Source: Nocardia sp. NBC_01730
Lineage (GTDB): Bacteria > Actinomycetota > Actinomycetes > Mycobacteriales > Mycobacteriaceae
Assembly (NCBI RefSeq): GCF_035920445.1
Contig: NZ_CP109162.1
Location: 806,001 to 870,000 of the forward strand
Direction: 5' to 3'
DNA: 64,000 nucleotides
A program made the translations under genes and the position numbers. Within the stretch, counting starts at the first letter, position 1. The number at the start of each line of letters is the position of its first letter. This document shows, piece after piece, positions 49,116 to 58,504 of this stretch. Below the pieces are notes generated by a model that searched no databases, was not told the origin of the DNA, and saw only the letters and a program-made list of their open reading frames with translations.

Positions 49116-49814
49116 ATGCCGAGGACACCTCGCGCCCGCGCCAGGGTCCAGACCATGAACGACATCGTTCGCATCGGACGGGAACACCTGGCGACCGACG
49201 GCGCCACCGCGCTGTCGCTGCGCGCCGTGGCCCGCGACCTCGGAGTGGTCTCTTCAGCCGTCTACCGGTACGTCCGCAGCCGTGATGAGCTGCTCACGCT
49301 GCTCGTGATCGACGGCTACAACGCGCTCGGCGACGAGGTCGACGCCGCGCTGGCGGACAACGCCGACGATCCGATCGAGCACCTGCGCGTCCTCGGCCGC
49401 ACCATCCGGCGCTGGGCACTGGCCGAACCTGCCCGCTACGGATTGCTGTTCGGCACACCTGTGCCCGGCTACAACGCTCCCGCGGCTGAGACCGTCGCGT
49501 CGGGCACGCGGGTGATCGTCACGATGCTGACCCTGGTTGCTCGCGCCCACCAGGCGGGCCTGCTTGTCGCACCCCATCGTGAGCTACGCGCATCCGCCCC
49601 GCTCGCAGGCGATTTCGCGGGTATCCGAGACGAATTCCAGCTCGACCTGCCGGACTGGCTGGTCGCCCGCGGCGTGACGTTCTGGGTCAGCCTGATCGGC
49701 GCGACGAGCGCCGACGTCTTCGACATGTACGGCACCGGCACCTTCGCCGACCGCGACGAACTGTTCGAACTCCAGCTCGACGCCTTGCTGGACATGCTCG
49801 GCTATCGCGGCTGA
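49116..49814 (+). CDS. TetR family transcriptional regulator
   Basis: 232 residues from ATG 49116 (MPRTPRARARVQTM); upstream in-frame codons to 49080 lie in the promoter. The N-terminal HTH (about 15-60) reads GATALSLRAVARDLGVVSSA and VYRYVRSRDELLTLLV. The C-terminal domain carries WALAEPARYGLLFGTPVPGY, the TetR C-terminal 13-type (WHG) segment found in many actinobacterial members. It is divergent from the cholesterol oxidase-like gene, which is the most likely target. Confidence 0.9.
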   Translation: MPRTPRARARVQTMNDIVRIGREHLATDGATALSLRAVARDLGVVSSAVYRYVRSRDELLTLLVIDGYNALGDEVDAALADNADDPIEHLRVLGRTIRRWALAEPARYGLLFGTPVPGYNAPAAETVASGTRVIVTMLTLVARAHQAGLLVAPHRELRASAPLAGDFAGIRDEFQLDLPDWLVARGVTFWVSLIGATSADVFDMYGTGTFADRDELFELQLDALLDMLGYRG

Positions 49815-49855
49815 CGCTCCGGCCGATCCGAACCCCGTCGCCGCGGTGTGTTGGT

Positions 49856-50869
49856 ATGAATCACGTGACAGCGTCTCGAATGCAGCTACCTCTGTCGGGC
49901 GAGCCGAGTGCCGCGACCGCATGGTCGCGACGCATGGGTGTGCGCATTCCACTGGTCAACGCGCCAATGGGTGGGGTGGCGGGCGGGCGGCTGGCGGCGG
50001 CGGTGATCGCGGCCGGTGGGCTCGGCATGATCGGGATGGGCAGTGCCGGGTCGGTCGCAGCGCTGGAACGAGAACTGCCGCATGTCCGCGGAATCGCCGG
50101 GCCGCTCGGAATCGGTCTGGTGGACTGGGTGGTCGCAGCGCAACCGGAGCTGATGAACGTCGCGATCGCCGCCCAGCCAGCGCTGATCTCGGTGAGCTTC
50201 GGCGCCGACCTCGACTGGGTTGCCCGGGTCACTGCTGCGGGGATCGTCCCGACAACGCAGGTGTACAACGCGCAGGACGCGCGGCGGGCGCAGGACGCGG
50301 GTGTGGGTCTCCTCGTGGCGCGCGGTATGGAAGGCGGCGGACACGGCGCGGTGACGAAGCCGCTGCTGCCGCTCCTGGACGAGGTGCTGGATGTCGCGTC
50401 GGTTCCCGTGCTCGCCGCCGGTGGGATCGGTGCGCCCTCGGACCTGGCGGCGGCGCTGCTGGCGGGAGCGAGTGGCGCATGGTTGGGCACCTGCCTGGCG
50501 GCCTGCTCGGAATCACTGTTGTCGGAGGCGGGCCGACAAGCGTTGCTAGCCGCGCGGGGCGAGGATACGGTAGTCACCCGCGCGTTCGACGTCGGGATGG
50601 AATTGCCTTGGCCTGCAAGGTTCCCCGCGCGAGTGCTGCGTAACGGGTTCGCGGAGCGCTGGACCGGGCGGGAGGCCCGGCTCGCCGCCGACCCGGCGGC
50701 GAAGGAGACGCTGGCCGCCGGGATCGCCGCGGACGATCCCGCCGTCGCACCCGTGGACGCCGGGCAAGGCGTCGGCATCATCACCGTTGTGGAACCGGCT
50801 GCGCGAGTGATCGAGCGGCTGTGGTCGGGCGCGACCGCACACATCACGAGCGGCTTTGCCGAGGAGTGA
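49856..50869 (+). CDS. Nitronate monooxygenase-like FMN oxidoreductase
   Basis: 337 residues. The 2-nitropropane dioxygenase fold is shown by RIPLVNAPMGGVAGGRLAAA near 30, ALISVSFGADLDWVARV, the FMN-binding GMEGGGHGAV (residues about 155-164, with the His seen in many family members), and the phosphate segment PVLAAGGIGAPSDLAAALLA near 185. Such enzymes oxidise alkyl nitronates or act as NAD(P)H:quinone reductases. It stands 41 nt after the TetR gene on the same strand, so it may be co-transcribed. Confidence 0.9.
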   Translation: MNHVTASRMQLPLSGEPSAATAWSRRMGVRIPLVNAPMGGVAGGRLAAAVIAAGGLGMIGMGSAGSVAALERELPHVRGIAGPLGIGLVDWVVAAQPELMNVAIAAQPALISVSFGADLDWVARVTAAGIVPTTQVYNAQDARRAQDAGVGLLVARGMEGGGHGAVTKPLLPLLDEVLDVASVPVLAAGGIGAPSDLAAALLAGASGAWLGTCLAACSESLLSEAGRQALLAARGEDTVVTRAFDVGMELPWPARFPARVLRNGFAERWTGREARLAADPAAKETLAAGIAADDPAVAPVDAGQGVGIITVVEPAARVIERLWSGATAHITSGFAEE

Positions 50870-51120
50870 GCGGCTGCGACCAGACCTCGCTGCTGTGCCG
50901 ATCGGGGAGGAAAGGGATCAGGTCGGGATCGGCGGAGGTGAAGTGATCGACTTCCTCGCCGCCGGTACACGAATAGAGCGCGACGGTGACCGCGCCGGAT
51001 CGGCGGCCGAAACACGCCAAACACCGCCGGAATTATGCCAGCGGTGCGGCATCGCGACGGAGTCGTCGGCCATCATCTGCCTCCTGTCGATGGTGCCTCC
51101 TGGTCCGGCCGGTGGCGGCG

Positions 51121-51710
51121 TCACCGTGGCACGGTGACCGGGTCGACGCAGCTGGCCAGAGCATCGACGAACGAGCAGTCCCTCGGCGCCCAGGTGGGTC
51201 GGTAGTCGGGTGCGACGCTGCCCGCCCCGGTGATGGCCGTCTACGCCGCGAACGCGTCCGTCGGCTTGCGATTCCGCGTGGGATCGGTCAGCATGTCCAC
51301 CGTGTAGAGGACGAAACGTGGTGTGTACGAACCCCACTCGTAGTTGTCGGTGAGGCTCCAGTAGTTGTAGCCGATGAGATTCATTCCGTCGGCCTTGGCG
51401 CGCTGGAGCCAGTAGACGGTGTCGCGGAGTGAGTCGGCACGGCCGTATCCGTCCGCGCGCGGCATGCCGTTCTCGACGATGTAGAGCGGCTTTCACGGAA
51501 ACTGGGGCGATAATGCTGCAGCGCATAGTAGATGCCTTCCCGTTACAGGGGATTCTTCCGCAGCTCCGTGAAGTTCGTCATGCCGGTGAGGGTATCGGGG
51601 GACAGTCTGTAGTAGTAGTCGAGCTCGGCATCGATCTATCAATGAGCGGCTTGTTCGTGACGTCCTCACCGCCCGGAATGTAGGCGACATTGCTGGTCAC
51701 CACGTCTGGA
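51121..51710 (-). pseudogene. Decayed second copy of the GH1 glycosidase gene
   Basis: Minus-strand fragments match the intact GH1 protein directly upstream: VTSNVAYIPGGEDVTNKPLI, then after a frameshift DAELDYYYRLSPDTL, then YNYWSLTDNYEWGSYTPRF and, after an in-frame TAG where the intact protein has Tyr, TAITGAG..DYRPTWAP.DCSFVD ending VDPVTVPR. Frameshifts, internal deletions and one nonsense codon are present, and the N-terminal half is missing. This is a tandem duplicate, or a second homologue, that has degraded. Confidence 0.85.
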
Positions 51711-51798
51711 TCCTCAGTGTCGCCGCGACCCTCAATTGCGGCGGCCTCATCGACGTCGAGTGGCATCGGTGTTCAGAATTGCTGATTGTTCTGCTTGT

Positions 51799-53124
51799 CT
51801 ACTCGGGCACTGTGACGGGGTCGGTGCAGCTGGCGGTGGCGTCGACGAAGGAGCAGGGTTTGGGGGTGCGGGTGGGGCGGTAGTCGGCGGGGACGCCGCC
51901 GTTGTGGGTGATGGCGGTGTAGGCGGGGACGGCGTCGGTGGGTTTGCGGGTGAGGGTGGGGTCGGTGAGTACGTCGACGGTGTAGAGGCCGAATCGTGGG
52001 GTGTAGGAGCCCCATTCGTAGTTGTCGGTGAGGCTCCAGTAGTTGTAGCCGATGAGGTTGATGCCGTCGGCCTTGGCGCGTTGGAGCCAGTAGACGGTGT
52101 CGCGGAGGTTGTCGGCGCGGGTATAGCCGTCGGCGCGAGGTGCGCCGTTCTCTGTGGGCAAGCCGTTTTCGACTATGTAGAGCGGTTTGCCGGGGAAGGC
52201 GCGTGAGTAGTGTTGCAGTGCATAGTAGATGCCTTCGGGCTGTAGGGCCTGTGTCCATAGCTTCTGGAAGTCCGGGGGGCCGGCGAGGAGGGTTTCCGGG
52301 GAGAGCCCGTAGTAGTAGTCGATACCGATGTAGTCCAGTTTTGCGCTGATCTTGCTGACCAACGGTCCATTCACGATGTCTTCACCGCCGGGGATGTAGG
52401 CGACGTTGCTGGTGACTTGGGCACCGGGCTGCACGCTGTGGATGTAGTCGTAGATGCCGTTGTGCGCTTGGGCGATCTGGTCAAGCATGGTGGGCGTGGC
52501 GGTGGGGGAGATGCCGCCGTGGCGCAGTTCGTTGACGGCGTAGAAGGTGGGCTCGTTGAAGGTGACCCAGAGTGGGTTGCTGGCGGCGAAGCGGTCGACG
52601 ACGGTGCGTGCGTTTGCCAGCCAGTCCTCGACGATGTTCCGGCTGCCCCAGCCGCCGCGGTCGACTTCCCAGCCGGGGTAGACCCAGTGGTCGATGGTCA
52701 GCATCGGCCGCATGCCCGCCGCGGTGATCGAATTGATCACGTGGTCATAAAATCTGAGACCAGCCTCGTCCCAGACGCCAGCGCTGGGTTGGACCCTGGC
52801 CCACTCGATGCCGATCCGGTAGACCTTCACTCCGAGACTGGCTGCGAGCGCAACGTCGGTACCAATCTTTGTGAAGAAATCCACCGAATTCAGGTACGGG
52901 TCCTGCGTCATTCCGGACGCGGCATAGCGGGACCAGTTGCTGTCGGGCGCGTGCCCTTCCGACTGGTAGCCAGACGCGGCGACGCCCCAGAGGAAATCCG
53001 CCCCCATTGGCGTGACCTGGGCAGGGGGCGCGGGCCGCGCTGCCGCCGGCGCGGTGCCACCCATGACAAGTGCCGCAGCGGCAGCCGCGAGCGCGGCCAA
53101 GACGTGGCGACGGTGTGATCGCAT
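51799..53124 (-). CDS. Secreted glycoside hydrolase family 1 protein (beta-glucosidase-like)
   Basis: 441 residues from ATG 53124 with AGGAG upstream. The signal peptide is at residues 1-30 (basic MRSHRRH, hydrophobic AALAAAAAALVMGGTAP, Ala-x-Ala end). GH1 features: FLWGVAASGYQSEG near 45, the acid/base Glu in LWVTFNEPTFYAV near 185, and the nucleophile Glu in YIVENGLPTENG near 330, with DNYEWGSYTPRFGLYTVD near 390. A 30-residue tail with two Cys (CSFVDATASC) could form a disulfide. It hydrolyses an extracellular beta-glycoside; the sugar is unknown. A degraded copy lies immediately downstream. Confidence 0.92.
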   Translation of the reverse strand: MRSHRRHVLAALAAAAAALVMGGTAPAAARPAPPAQVTPMGADFLWGVAASGYQSEGHAPDSNWSRYAASGMTQDPYLNSVDFFTKIGTDVALAASLGVKVYRIGIEWARVQPSAGVWDEAGLRFYDHVINSITAAGMRPMLTIDHWVYPGWEVDRGGWGSRNIVEDWLANARTVVDRFAASNPLWVTFNEPTFYAVNELRHGGISPTATPTMLDQIAQAHNGIYDYIHSVQPGAQVTSNVAYIPGGEDIVNGPLVSKISAKLDYIGIDYYYGLSPETLLAGPPDFQKLWTQALQPEGIYYALQHYSRAFPGKPLYIVENGLPTENGAPRADGYTRADNLRDTVYWLQRAKADGINLIGYNYWSLTDNYEWGSYTPRFGLYTVDVLTDPTLTRKPTDAVPAYTAITHNGGVPADYRPTRTPKPCSFVDATASCTDPVTVPE

Positions 53125-53299
53125 CGAACTCCTGTTCCGAGAGGGGTGACCGGCGCTCGTGGACCGCCGATGCGCACCGGGTTGGGGGTGGGCACCACGG
53201 GGAACAGGGTAACTGGTCACTTGTCCGTCTTTGCTGAAGTGGGCAGGGGAGTGGGACGACCTCGAGCGAGTAACCCTGCGTACGGGGCAGTTCCGGGGG

Positions 53300-53410
53300 T
53301 GCTGCGCTTATCTACGGCGGGTTCTAGTGAACTATGGCAAGCATAATACATATAGCTACGTAGATATGCGCATTTATGCATAGATGATGCTAATAATCAA
53401 GTCAGTACAA
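53300..53410. other. AT-rich island with palindromic stretches
   Basis: About 110 bp of markedly lower G+C than anything around it, containing CTACGTAG and TATGCGCATTTATGCATA. No gene. It marks the border between the GH1 region and a block of broken genes, and could be a recombination junction or a foreign scrap. Confidence 0.5.
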
Positions 53411-53469
53411 ATCTCACGCCACCAAACCCGCCTCGCATAGAGGAGGGAAGGGTGGCGCGCCGGTGACGA

Positions 53470-53712
53470 CGCCGTCCACGACGTACCTGAAGCTGTGATG
53501 ACGGAGGCCTGGGCGAAGTGGGCGAGTTCGCCGAGCGTGTGGGCGACCGGACGCAGGGCCAGCGACAGGCTCGCCGCACCCGCCGGGGGACCGTCGCGGT
53601 GGGGGAGCAGGTCCGCGTAGATCTCCTCGGCAGCGTCGCGGTCGTTCAGCGCGACGATCGCCATCGCGCTCAGACTCGTCAGGAAGGTGAAGAAGAAGTC
53701 GGGCCGGAACGG
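53470..53712 (-). pseudogene. Remnant of a large ATPase-type transcriptional regulator
   Basis: One frame reads DFFFTFLTSLSAMAIVALND, then DAAEEIYADLLPHRDGPPAG and SLALRPVAHTLGELAHF. This resembles the TPR-like C-terminal segment of LuxR/SARP-type ATPase regulators (..LGDR..A..LY..LLP......G....GPV.H.LG.LA). No start, ATPase or DNA-binding part is present, and both ends stop in unrelated sequence. Confidence 0.5.
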
Positions 53713-53879
53713 CGGTCGACCACTCCTGACGCACGCCCGGTCACGCTAGACGAAACCGGCTGCCTCCGAAGCTACTAAGCACTTCCTGACTGCTTCAGGA
53801 TTCCGGGGTTGACTACCGGGAACCCCTACCCTCGAACCGTGACGACGCCGCCGACCAACCGCAGCCACGACTCCGTGTC

Positions 53880-54190
53880 GCTGCGGCTGGCACGCGGCTA
53901 CCTGGGTGGATGTCACTATCGCCGCGGCCGCATTCCCCGCGGATGTACTCGACCACGACGCGCTCACTCAGGCGTTCAAGGACGCCGCCGCCAGGTTCGG
54001 CGGCATCGACGTCCTGGAGTACTCCCCGCTCGCCATGGAGTCCACCGTGCTGGCCACGCCGGCTCTCTCGAACCGCTGCCGATGGTCGGCAACGTCAACG
54101 CCGCCGCCGCAGCGCTGCGGAACTGGGTGGTCAACCTGCACAAGGAGCTGGACGGCACCGGCATCCAGGTCGCTCACGTCGCCATCGACG
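53880..54190 (+). pseudogene. Short-chain dehydrogenase/reductase (SDR) remnant with frameshifts
   Basis: Pieces in alternating frames read FPADVLDHDALTQAFKDAAA, RFGGIDVLEYSPLAMESTVL, then PLPMVGNVNAAAAALRNWVV and LHKELDGTGIQVAHVAIDVW. These match an SDR that lacks the usual Tyr-x-x-x-Lys (the family with ..GIDVLEYSP.. and ..RNW..NLH..L.GTG). The N-terminal Rossmann motif is gone and at least one frameshift separates the pieces. Confidence 0.65.
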
Positions 54191-54193
54191 TGT

Positions 54194-54455
54194 GGTCACC
54201 GTGGTCGTCGTGGTCGTCGCCGGACAGGCCGCGGTTGCCGCGGGCGTCGCGGTGGGGGCGCTGGTGATCTGGCTCGCCGTCTACGTGCGGGTCGCCAAGC
54301 CGGTGAACGCCGTGCAGACCGCTGCGACGCACGCGGGAACGACACCGCCGAACGCCCGTGCGCTGCAGGAGAAATGGGACAGCGTGGTCAACGCCCGCGT
54401 CGCGCTGCAGGCCGTCGCGCTCCTGGGTCTGTGCGCGGCGATCGCCATCGTCTGA
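54194..54455 (+). pseudogene. C-terminal remnant of a DUF1772-like membrane protein
   Basis: Joined directly to the SDR remnant, one frame reads GVAVGALVIWLAVYVRVAKP and ARALQEKWDSVVNARVALQA with a final helix ALLGLCAAIAIV and a stop. The ..LQ.RWD..VN.R..LQ. pattern followed by a terminal helix is that of DUF1772/anthrone-oxygenase-like small membrane proteins. The N-terminal half is missing. Confidence 0.55.
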
Positions 54456-54576
54456 TCCACGTCGTGTCGCGTCGCCGTCCGCTCGCCGCTCGGCGAGCGG
54501 CACGGTCCGATGTGAGATGCCCCTCGCTCCCCGCTTGTCGACTTATCTCGGGACCATGGCGTGTCAGGATTCGAAC

Positions 54577-55071
54577 ATGGTTCCGAATCCATTGCCTCGG
54601 CTGGCCCGGCGGCTTGCCCAGCAGCGCTGGGTGATGCGCTGCGCGCCGGTGGTGCTGCCACTGGAGCGGCTGATTCGACGCGCGACCGGTGGCCGGATAG
54701 GTGTGCTCGATGTGGCTGGTCTGCCCTCGATCGAGGTCACCGTCGCGGGACGTAAGACCGGTATCCCGCGCACAACCTCGCTGCTATACGTCCCGCTCGG
54801 AGAGGACTTCTTGATCCTCGGTTCCAACTGGGGTGGTCCCGATCATCCGGCGTGGTCGGTGAATCTGCGCGCCGCCGGCGCCGCCACGGTCCGGCACAAG
54901 GGCGAACAGTTCCGGGTCGCGGTCCGCGAAATCACCGGGGTCGATCGCAAGCACGCCTGGGATCTGGCCGTCGAGTTCTGGCCCGGTTACGAGATGGAGT
55001 ACGAACTCTCTGGCGGCCGATTGTTCCGTATCTTCGAGCTGCGCCGCCTCCCTCGGAGCACTGTGGGATGA
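54577..55071 (+). CDS. Deazaflavin (F420)-dependent nitroreductase family protein
   Basis: 164 residues, similar in size to Mycobacterium Ddn. Split-barrel motifs: LPSIEVTVAGRKTGIPRTTS near 52-71, LLYVPLGEDFLILGSNWGGP with the phosphate-binding GSNWGG, and HPAWSVNLRAAGAATV with the family NL.A segment. A basic N-terminus precedes the barrel. These enzymes use F420H2 to reduce quinones or nitro compounds. Start ATG 54577 has AGGA at 7 nt; an ATG at 54556 would add 7 residues. Confidence 0.87.
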   Translation: MVPNPLPRLARRLAQQRWVMRCAPVVLPLERLIRRATGGRIGVLDVAGLPSIEVTVAGRKTGIPRTTSLLYVPLGEDFLILGSNWGGPDHPAWSVNLRAAGAATVRHKGEQFRVAVREITGVDRKHAWDLAVEFWPGYEMEYELSGGRLFRIFELRRLPRSTVG

Positions 55072-55112
55072 ACTGCGGCCCGGTGTCGGTGGGGGGCAGC
55101 TACGGTTGAACG

Positions 55113-57395
55113 GTGACCACGCATCTGACTCACTGGGGCGCATTCGAGGCGAGCAGCGATGGGGAGCGGCTGACCTCGGTGCGGCCGTGGCGCGGGGATC
55201 CGGAGCCGATGCCGCTGATCGAGAACATCGCTTCAGCCCAACATCATCCGACACGAATCGACCAGCCGTATGTGCGCCGGGGGTGGCTCGCGAACGGGCC
55301 GGGCGCGGCGCCGCGGGGTGCGGACCCGTTTGTCCCGGTGTCGTGGGAGAGGGCGTTGGATCTGCTGGCCGGTGAGCTCGGCCGGGTGTACAGCGGGCAC
55401 GGGGCGGAGGCGGTGTACGGCGGATCGTACGGCTGGGCCAGTGCTGGGCGGTTTCATCACGCGCAGAGCCAGCTGCACCGGTTCCTCAATTGTCTCGGCG
55501 GCTATGTCCGGCATGCGAACAGCTACAGCTTGGGCGCCTCGACGGTGTTGCTGCCGCACGTGATCGGCGATATCGGCTGGGTGATGCAGCATGCGACGGC
55601 GAAAACCGTGCTGGCCGAGCATTCCGAACTGGTCGTCGCGTTCGGTGGCTTGTCGCCGAAGAACGCGGCCGTGTCGCCGGGCGGGGTGTCCCGGCACAAC
55701 GCGCGGACCTGGATCGCCGCGGCTCGCGCGCGGGGCTGCCGGTTCGTGTCGATCAGTCCGCTGCGCGACGACACCCCGCAAGAGGGCGAGGCCGAATGGA
55801 TCGCCCCGCTGCCGGGCAGCGACGCGGCGCTGATGTTGGCGCTGGCGCAGGTTCTGGACGAGGAGGGCTTGGCAGACAGAGAGTTTCTGCGTAAATACAC
55901 CGTCGGCTACGACCGGTTCGCTGATTACCTGCGCGGTACGGTGGACGGAACCGTGAAGGATCCGCAATGGGCCGCTGCGATCACCGGCGTGCCTGCTGGC
56001 CGCATTCGAACGTTGGCGCGTGAAATGGCCGCCGTGCGGACGTTGGTGACGGTGAGCTGGTCGCTGCAACGCGCGCAGTACGGCGAGCAGCCGCTGTGGC
56101 TGGGTGTGGTGCTTGCGGCGATGCTGGGCCAGATCGGTCTTCCGGGGGGTGGCTTCGGGCACGGCTACGGGTCTGCGGCGAGCCTGGGCGAGCCGGCGCG
56201 CATTCCGGTGCCGCGATTTCCGCAGGGGCGCAACGGTGTCGAGACCTTCATCCCGGTCGCGCGGATCGCGGATATGCTGCTGAATCCCGGTCTGCCCTAC
56301 CGGTACAACGGCCATGATCTGGTATATCCGGATATCCGACTGGTGTACTGGTGCGGCGGAAATCCGTTCCATCACCACCAGAATTTGGCCCGGCTACGTA
56401 CGGCGTTCGCGCGTCCGGACACGGTGGTGGTACACGATGCGTTCTGGACGGCCACCGCGCGGCACGCTGACATCGTATTGCCGTCGACCATGTCGATCGA
56501 GCGCGACGACTACGGCGTCGGGGAGGGCGACCGAGTGTTCTTTCCGATGCGGGCCCTTACCCGGCCGCACGGCGTCGCGCGCGACGACTACTGGATGTTC
56601 GCCGAGACGGCCGAAAGATTGGGCGTCGGTAAGGAATTCAGCGAGGGACGTACCGCGGGCGAGTGGTTGCGGCATCTGTACGGGGAATGGCGGCTGGTCC
56701 AGTCCGTGGCGGGACACGACCTGCCGGAATTCGACGCGTTCTGGGCTAGTGAAAGCCTCGAGCTTCCGGTGCCCGATCCGGATCAGGTGTTGGGCGCACA
56801 GTTCCGCGCCGACCCGGACCGGTTTCCGCTCACGACGCCGAGCGGGAAGATCGAGATCTTTTCCGAGATGGTCGACGGCTTCGGCTACGCCGACTGCCCT
56901 GGGCACCCGGTATGGCTGGAGCCCGAGGAATGGCTCGGTGGTGCGGCCGCCGCGTGGTTCCCGCTGCAGTTGGTGGCCAACCAGCCGCGTACCAAGTTGC
57001 ACAGCCAGTTGGATGTCGGCGCGCACAGCCAGTCAACGAAAGTCGCTGGGCGCGAACCGGTTCGGTTGCATCCGTTGGACGCCGCGGCCCGCGGTCTGCA
57101 CGAGGGCGAGATCGTTCGGATCTTCAACGGTCGCGGCAGCTGCCTGGCCGGGCTCGTGGTCGACGACGCGGTGCGGGCAGGTATCGCACAGTTGTCCACC
57201 GGTGCGTGGTATGACCCCGACCCGGACGATCCGACGTTCTGCCGTCACGGCAACCCGAACGTGCTGACCGCCGACCGGCCCACCTCCACCCTCAGTCAGG
57301 GCTGCACAGGGCAGCTTGCGCTGGTGGAGATCGAACGGTATGCGGATGCGGTTCCGGACTTGGCGGTCAGCAGCCCGCCGCCCGTGACCGAGTAG
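55113..57395 (+). CDS. Molybdopterin oxidoreductase, biotin/TMAO sulfoxide reductase (BisC) type
   Basis: 760 residues from GTG; TACGGT ends 6 nt upstream, so it is probably leaderless. There is no N-terminal 4Fe-4S motif and no Tat signal, as in BisC. The N-terminus has [20 protein letters not shown], then [20 protein letters not shown] near 103 and a molybdenum-ligand region around NSYSLGAS (Ser). The bis-MGD-binding domains carry [17 protein letters not shown] near 410 and the C-terminal [20 protein letters not shown]. It reduces sulfoxides or N-oxides in the cytosol, for example biotin or methionine sulfoxide. Confidence 0.9.
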   Translation: MTTHLTHWGAFEASSDGERLTSVRPWRGDPEPMPLIENIASAQHHPTRIDQPYVRRGWLANGPGAAPRGADPFVPVSWERALDLLAGELGRVYSGHGAEAVYGGSYGWASAGRFHHAQSQLHRFLNCLGGYVRHANSYSLGASTVLLPHVIGDIGWVMQHATAKTVLAEHSELVVAFGGLSPKNAAVSPGGVSRHNARTWIAAARARGCRFVSISPLRDDTPQEGEAEWIAPLPGSDAALMLALAQVLDEEGLADREFLRKYTVGYDRFADYLRGTVDGTVKDPQWAAAITGVPAGRIRTLAREMAAVRTLVTVSWSLQRAQYGEQPLWLGVVLAAMLGQIGLPGGGFGHGYGSAASLGEPARIPVPRFPQGRNGVETFIPVARIADMLLNPGLPYRYNGHDLVYPDIRLVYWCGGNPFHHHQNLARLRTAFARPDTVVVHDAFWTATARHADIVLPSTMSIERDDYGVGEGDRVFFPMRALTRPHGVARDDYWMFAETAERLGVGKEFSEGRTAGEWLRHLYGEWRLVQSVAGHDLPEFDAFWASESLELPVPDPDQVLGAQFRADPDRFPLTTPSGKIEIFSEMVDGFGYADCPGHPVWLEPEEWLGGAAAAWFPLQLVANQPRTKLHSQLDVGAHSQSTKVAGREPVRLHPLDAAARGLHEGEIVRIFNGRGSCLAGLVVDDAVRAGIAQLSTGAWYDPDPDDPTFCRHGNPNVLTADRPTSTLSQGCTGQLALVEIERYADAVPDLAVSSPPPVTE

Positions 57396-57405
57396 CAGAA
57401 GCGGG

Positions 57406-57540
57406 CTTGTCCTTGTCGTCGCCGACCGAGGTGAGTAGGGCGGCCATGAACTCGGCCGGGTGGTTCGCCTCGAAGTAGGCGGTCCAGTACATGACCAAGA
57501 ACTCGAAGCACATCTCGTGGCAACCCTTTTCGAGCGTACG
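57406..57540 (-). pseudogene. DNA polymerase III alpha subunit (DnaE) remnant
   Basis: A 45-codon minus-strand piece reads [20 protein letters not shown] followed by TSVGDDKDK, the highly conserved DnaE1 segment (..[28 protein letters not shown]..). Upstream codons ([14 protein letters not shown]) are degenerate. The rest of the polymerase is missing. It lies between the BisC and LexA genes, antisense to both. Confidence 0.75.
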
Positions 57541-57628
57541 CCCGGTCGGCGCACGCCTTGGCGCTGCTCATCGCGACGAGCCGCGCCCGTTGGCGCCGCA
57601 TGTGCGTCGGGACCACTACCATTCCCGG

Positions 57629-58291
57629 GTGACTGGATACCACCAGCTCGACGCGTTCGAGCACCTCGACACCTCGACGCTGCCGCCGCGGCAACAGCGG
57701 ATTCTCGCCACGATTCGGGATTGGGTGGTCAGGTTCGGGTATCCGCCGAATACCCGCGAGCTCGGCGCCGCCGTGGGGCTGCGGTCCTCGTCGTCGGTGT
57801 CCAAGCATCTGAAGAGCTTGGAGGAGCGCGGTTTTCTGCGTCGCAGCCAGACGGTGTCGCGTCCGATCGATGTGCGGATGTTCCTGCAGGGCCCGGTGAG
57901 GCAGGAGACGGCCCAGGATTCGGTCGCGGTCCCGGTGGTCGGTGACATCGCGGCGGGCACGCCGATCCTGGCCGAGGAGCATGTCGACGACACCATGACG
58001 CTGCCGCGTGATCTCGTCGGGCGCGGCACAGTGTTCGGGCTGCGTGTGCGCGGCGATTCGATGATCGACGCGGCGATCTGCGACGGGGACATCGTGGTGA
58101 TCCGCCAACAGCACGAGGCCCATTCGGGGGAGATCGTGGCGGTGATGATCGACGGGGAGGCGACGGTGAAGGTGTACCGTCGGCGCAACGGGCATGTGTT
58201 CCTGGAGCCGCGCAACGCCGCCTACGAGGTGATCGACGGCGACGAGGCGGTCGTGCTGGGCAAGGTCGTTTCGGTGATGCGGCGGGTCTGA
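57629..58291 (+). CDS. lexA: LexA-type SOS repressor
   Basis: 220 residues from GTG 57629; TACCAT ends 6 nt upstream, fitting a leaderless start. The N-terminal winged HTH (about 15-80) reads PPRQQRILATIRDWVVRFGY and NTRELGAAVGLRSSSSVSKH. The cleavage site Ala-Gly is in GDIAAGTPILAEE near 110, the catalytic Ser is in RGDSMIDAAICDGD near 145 and the Lys is in GEATVKVYRR near 183. Autoproteolysis on RecA filaments would release SOS genes. Whether this is the housekeeping copy or a paralogue cannot be judged; no recX/recA or nrdR gene is nearby, and no clear SOS box was found within the first 100 bp upstream. Confidence 0.9.
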   Translation: MTGYHQLDAFEHLDTSTLPPRQQRILATIRDWVVRFGYPPNTRELGAAVGLRSSSSVSKHLKSLEERGFLRRSQTVSRPIDVRMFLQGPVRQETAQDSVAVPVVGDIAAGTPILAEEHVDDTMTLPRDLVGRGTVFGLRVRGDSMIDAAICDGDIVVIRQQHEAHSGEIVAVMIDGEATVKVYRRRNGHVFLEPRNAAYEVIDGDEAVVLGKVVSVMRRV

Positions 58292-58339
58292 ACGCGGCCG
58301 CATCAGCGGTCCAGGTGGTGGCGTCGTACCCTGAAGCGC

Positions 58340-58504
58340 ATGTCGGACAGCACGCGGCCACATCCCGGAGCCATGGTCGAGCAGCTGGTGCGGCTGCTCG
58401 ACGGGCGCCGCGTCGTAGCGTTGACCGGCGCGGGGATCTCGACCGACAGCGGAATTCCGGACTACTGTGGTCCGTCCTCGCCGCCGCGCAATCCCATGAC
58501 GTAG
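58340..58504 (+). pseudogene. Sirtuin (NAD-dependent protein deacetylase) truncated by a Tn3-type end
   Basis: Fifty-four codons from ATG (TACCCT ends 7 nt upstream) read [40 protein letters not shown] and PMT, the sirtuin NAD-binding start. The usual DYRGP Arg is Cys here. The gene stops at TAG, of which the final G is the first base of the GGGG of a transposon terminal repeat. The remaining sirtuin sequence is not in the window. Confidence 0.85.
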
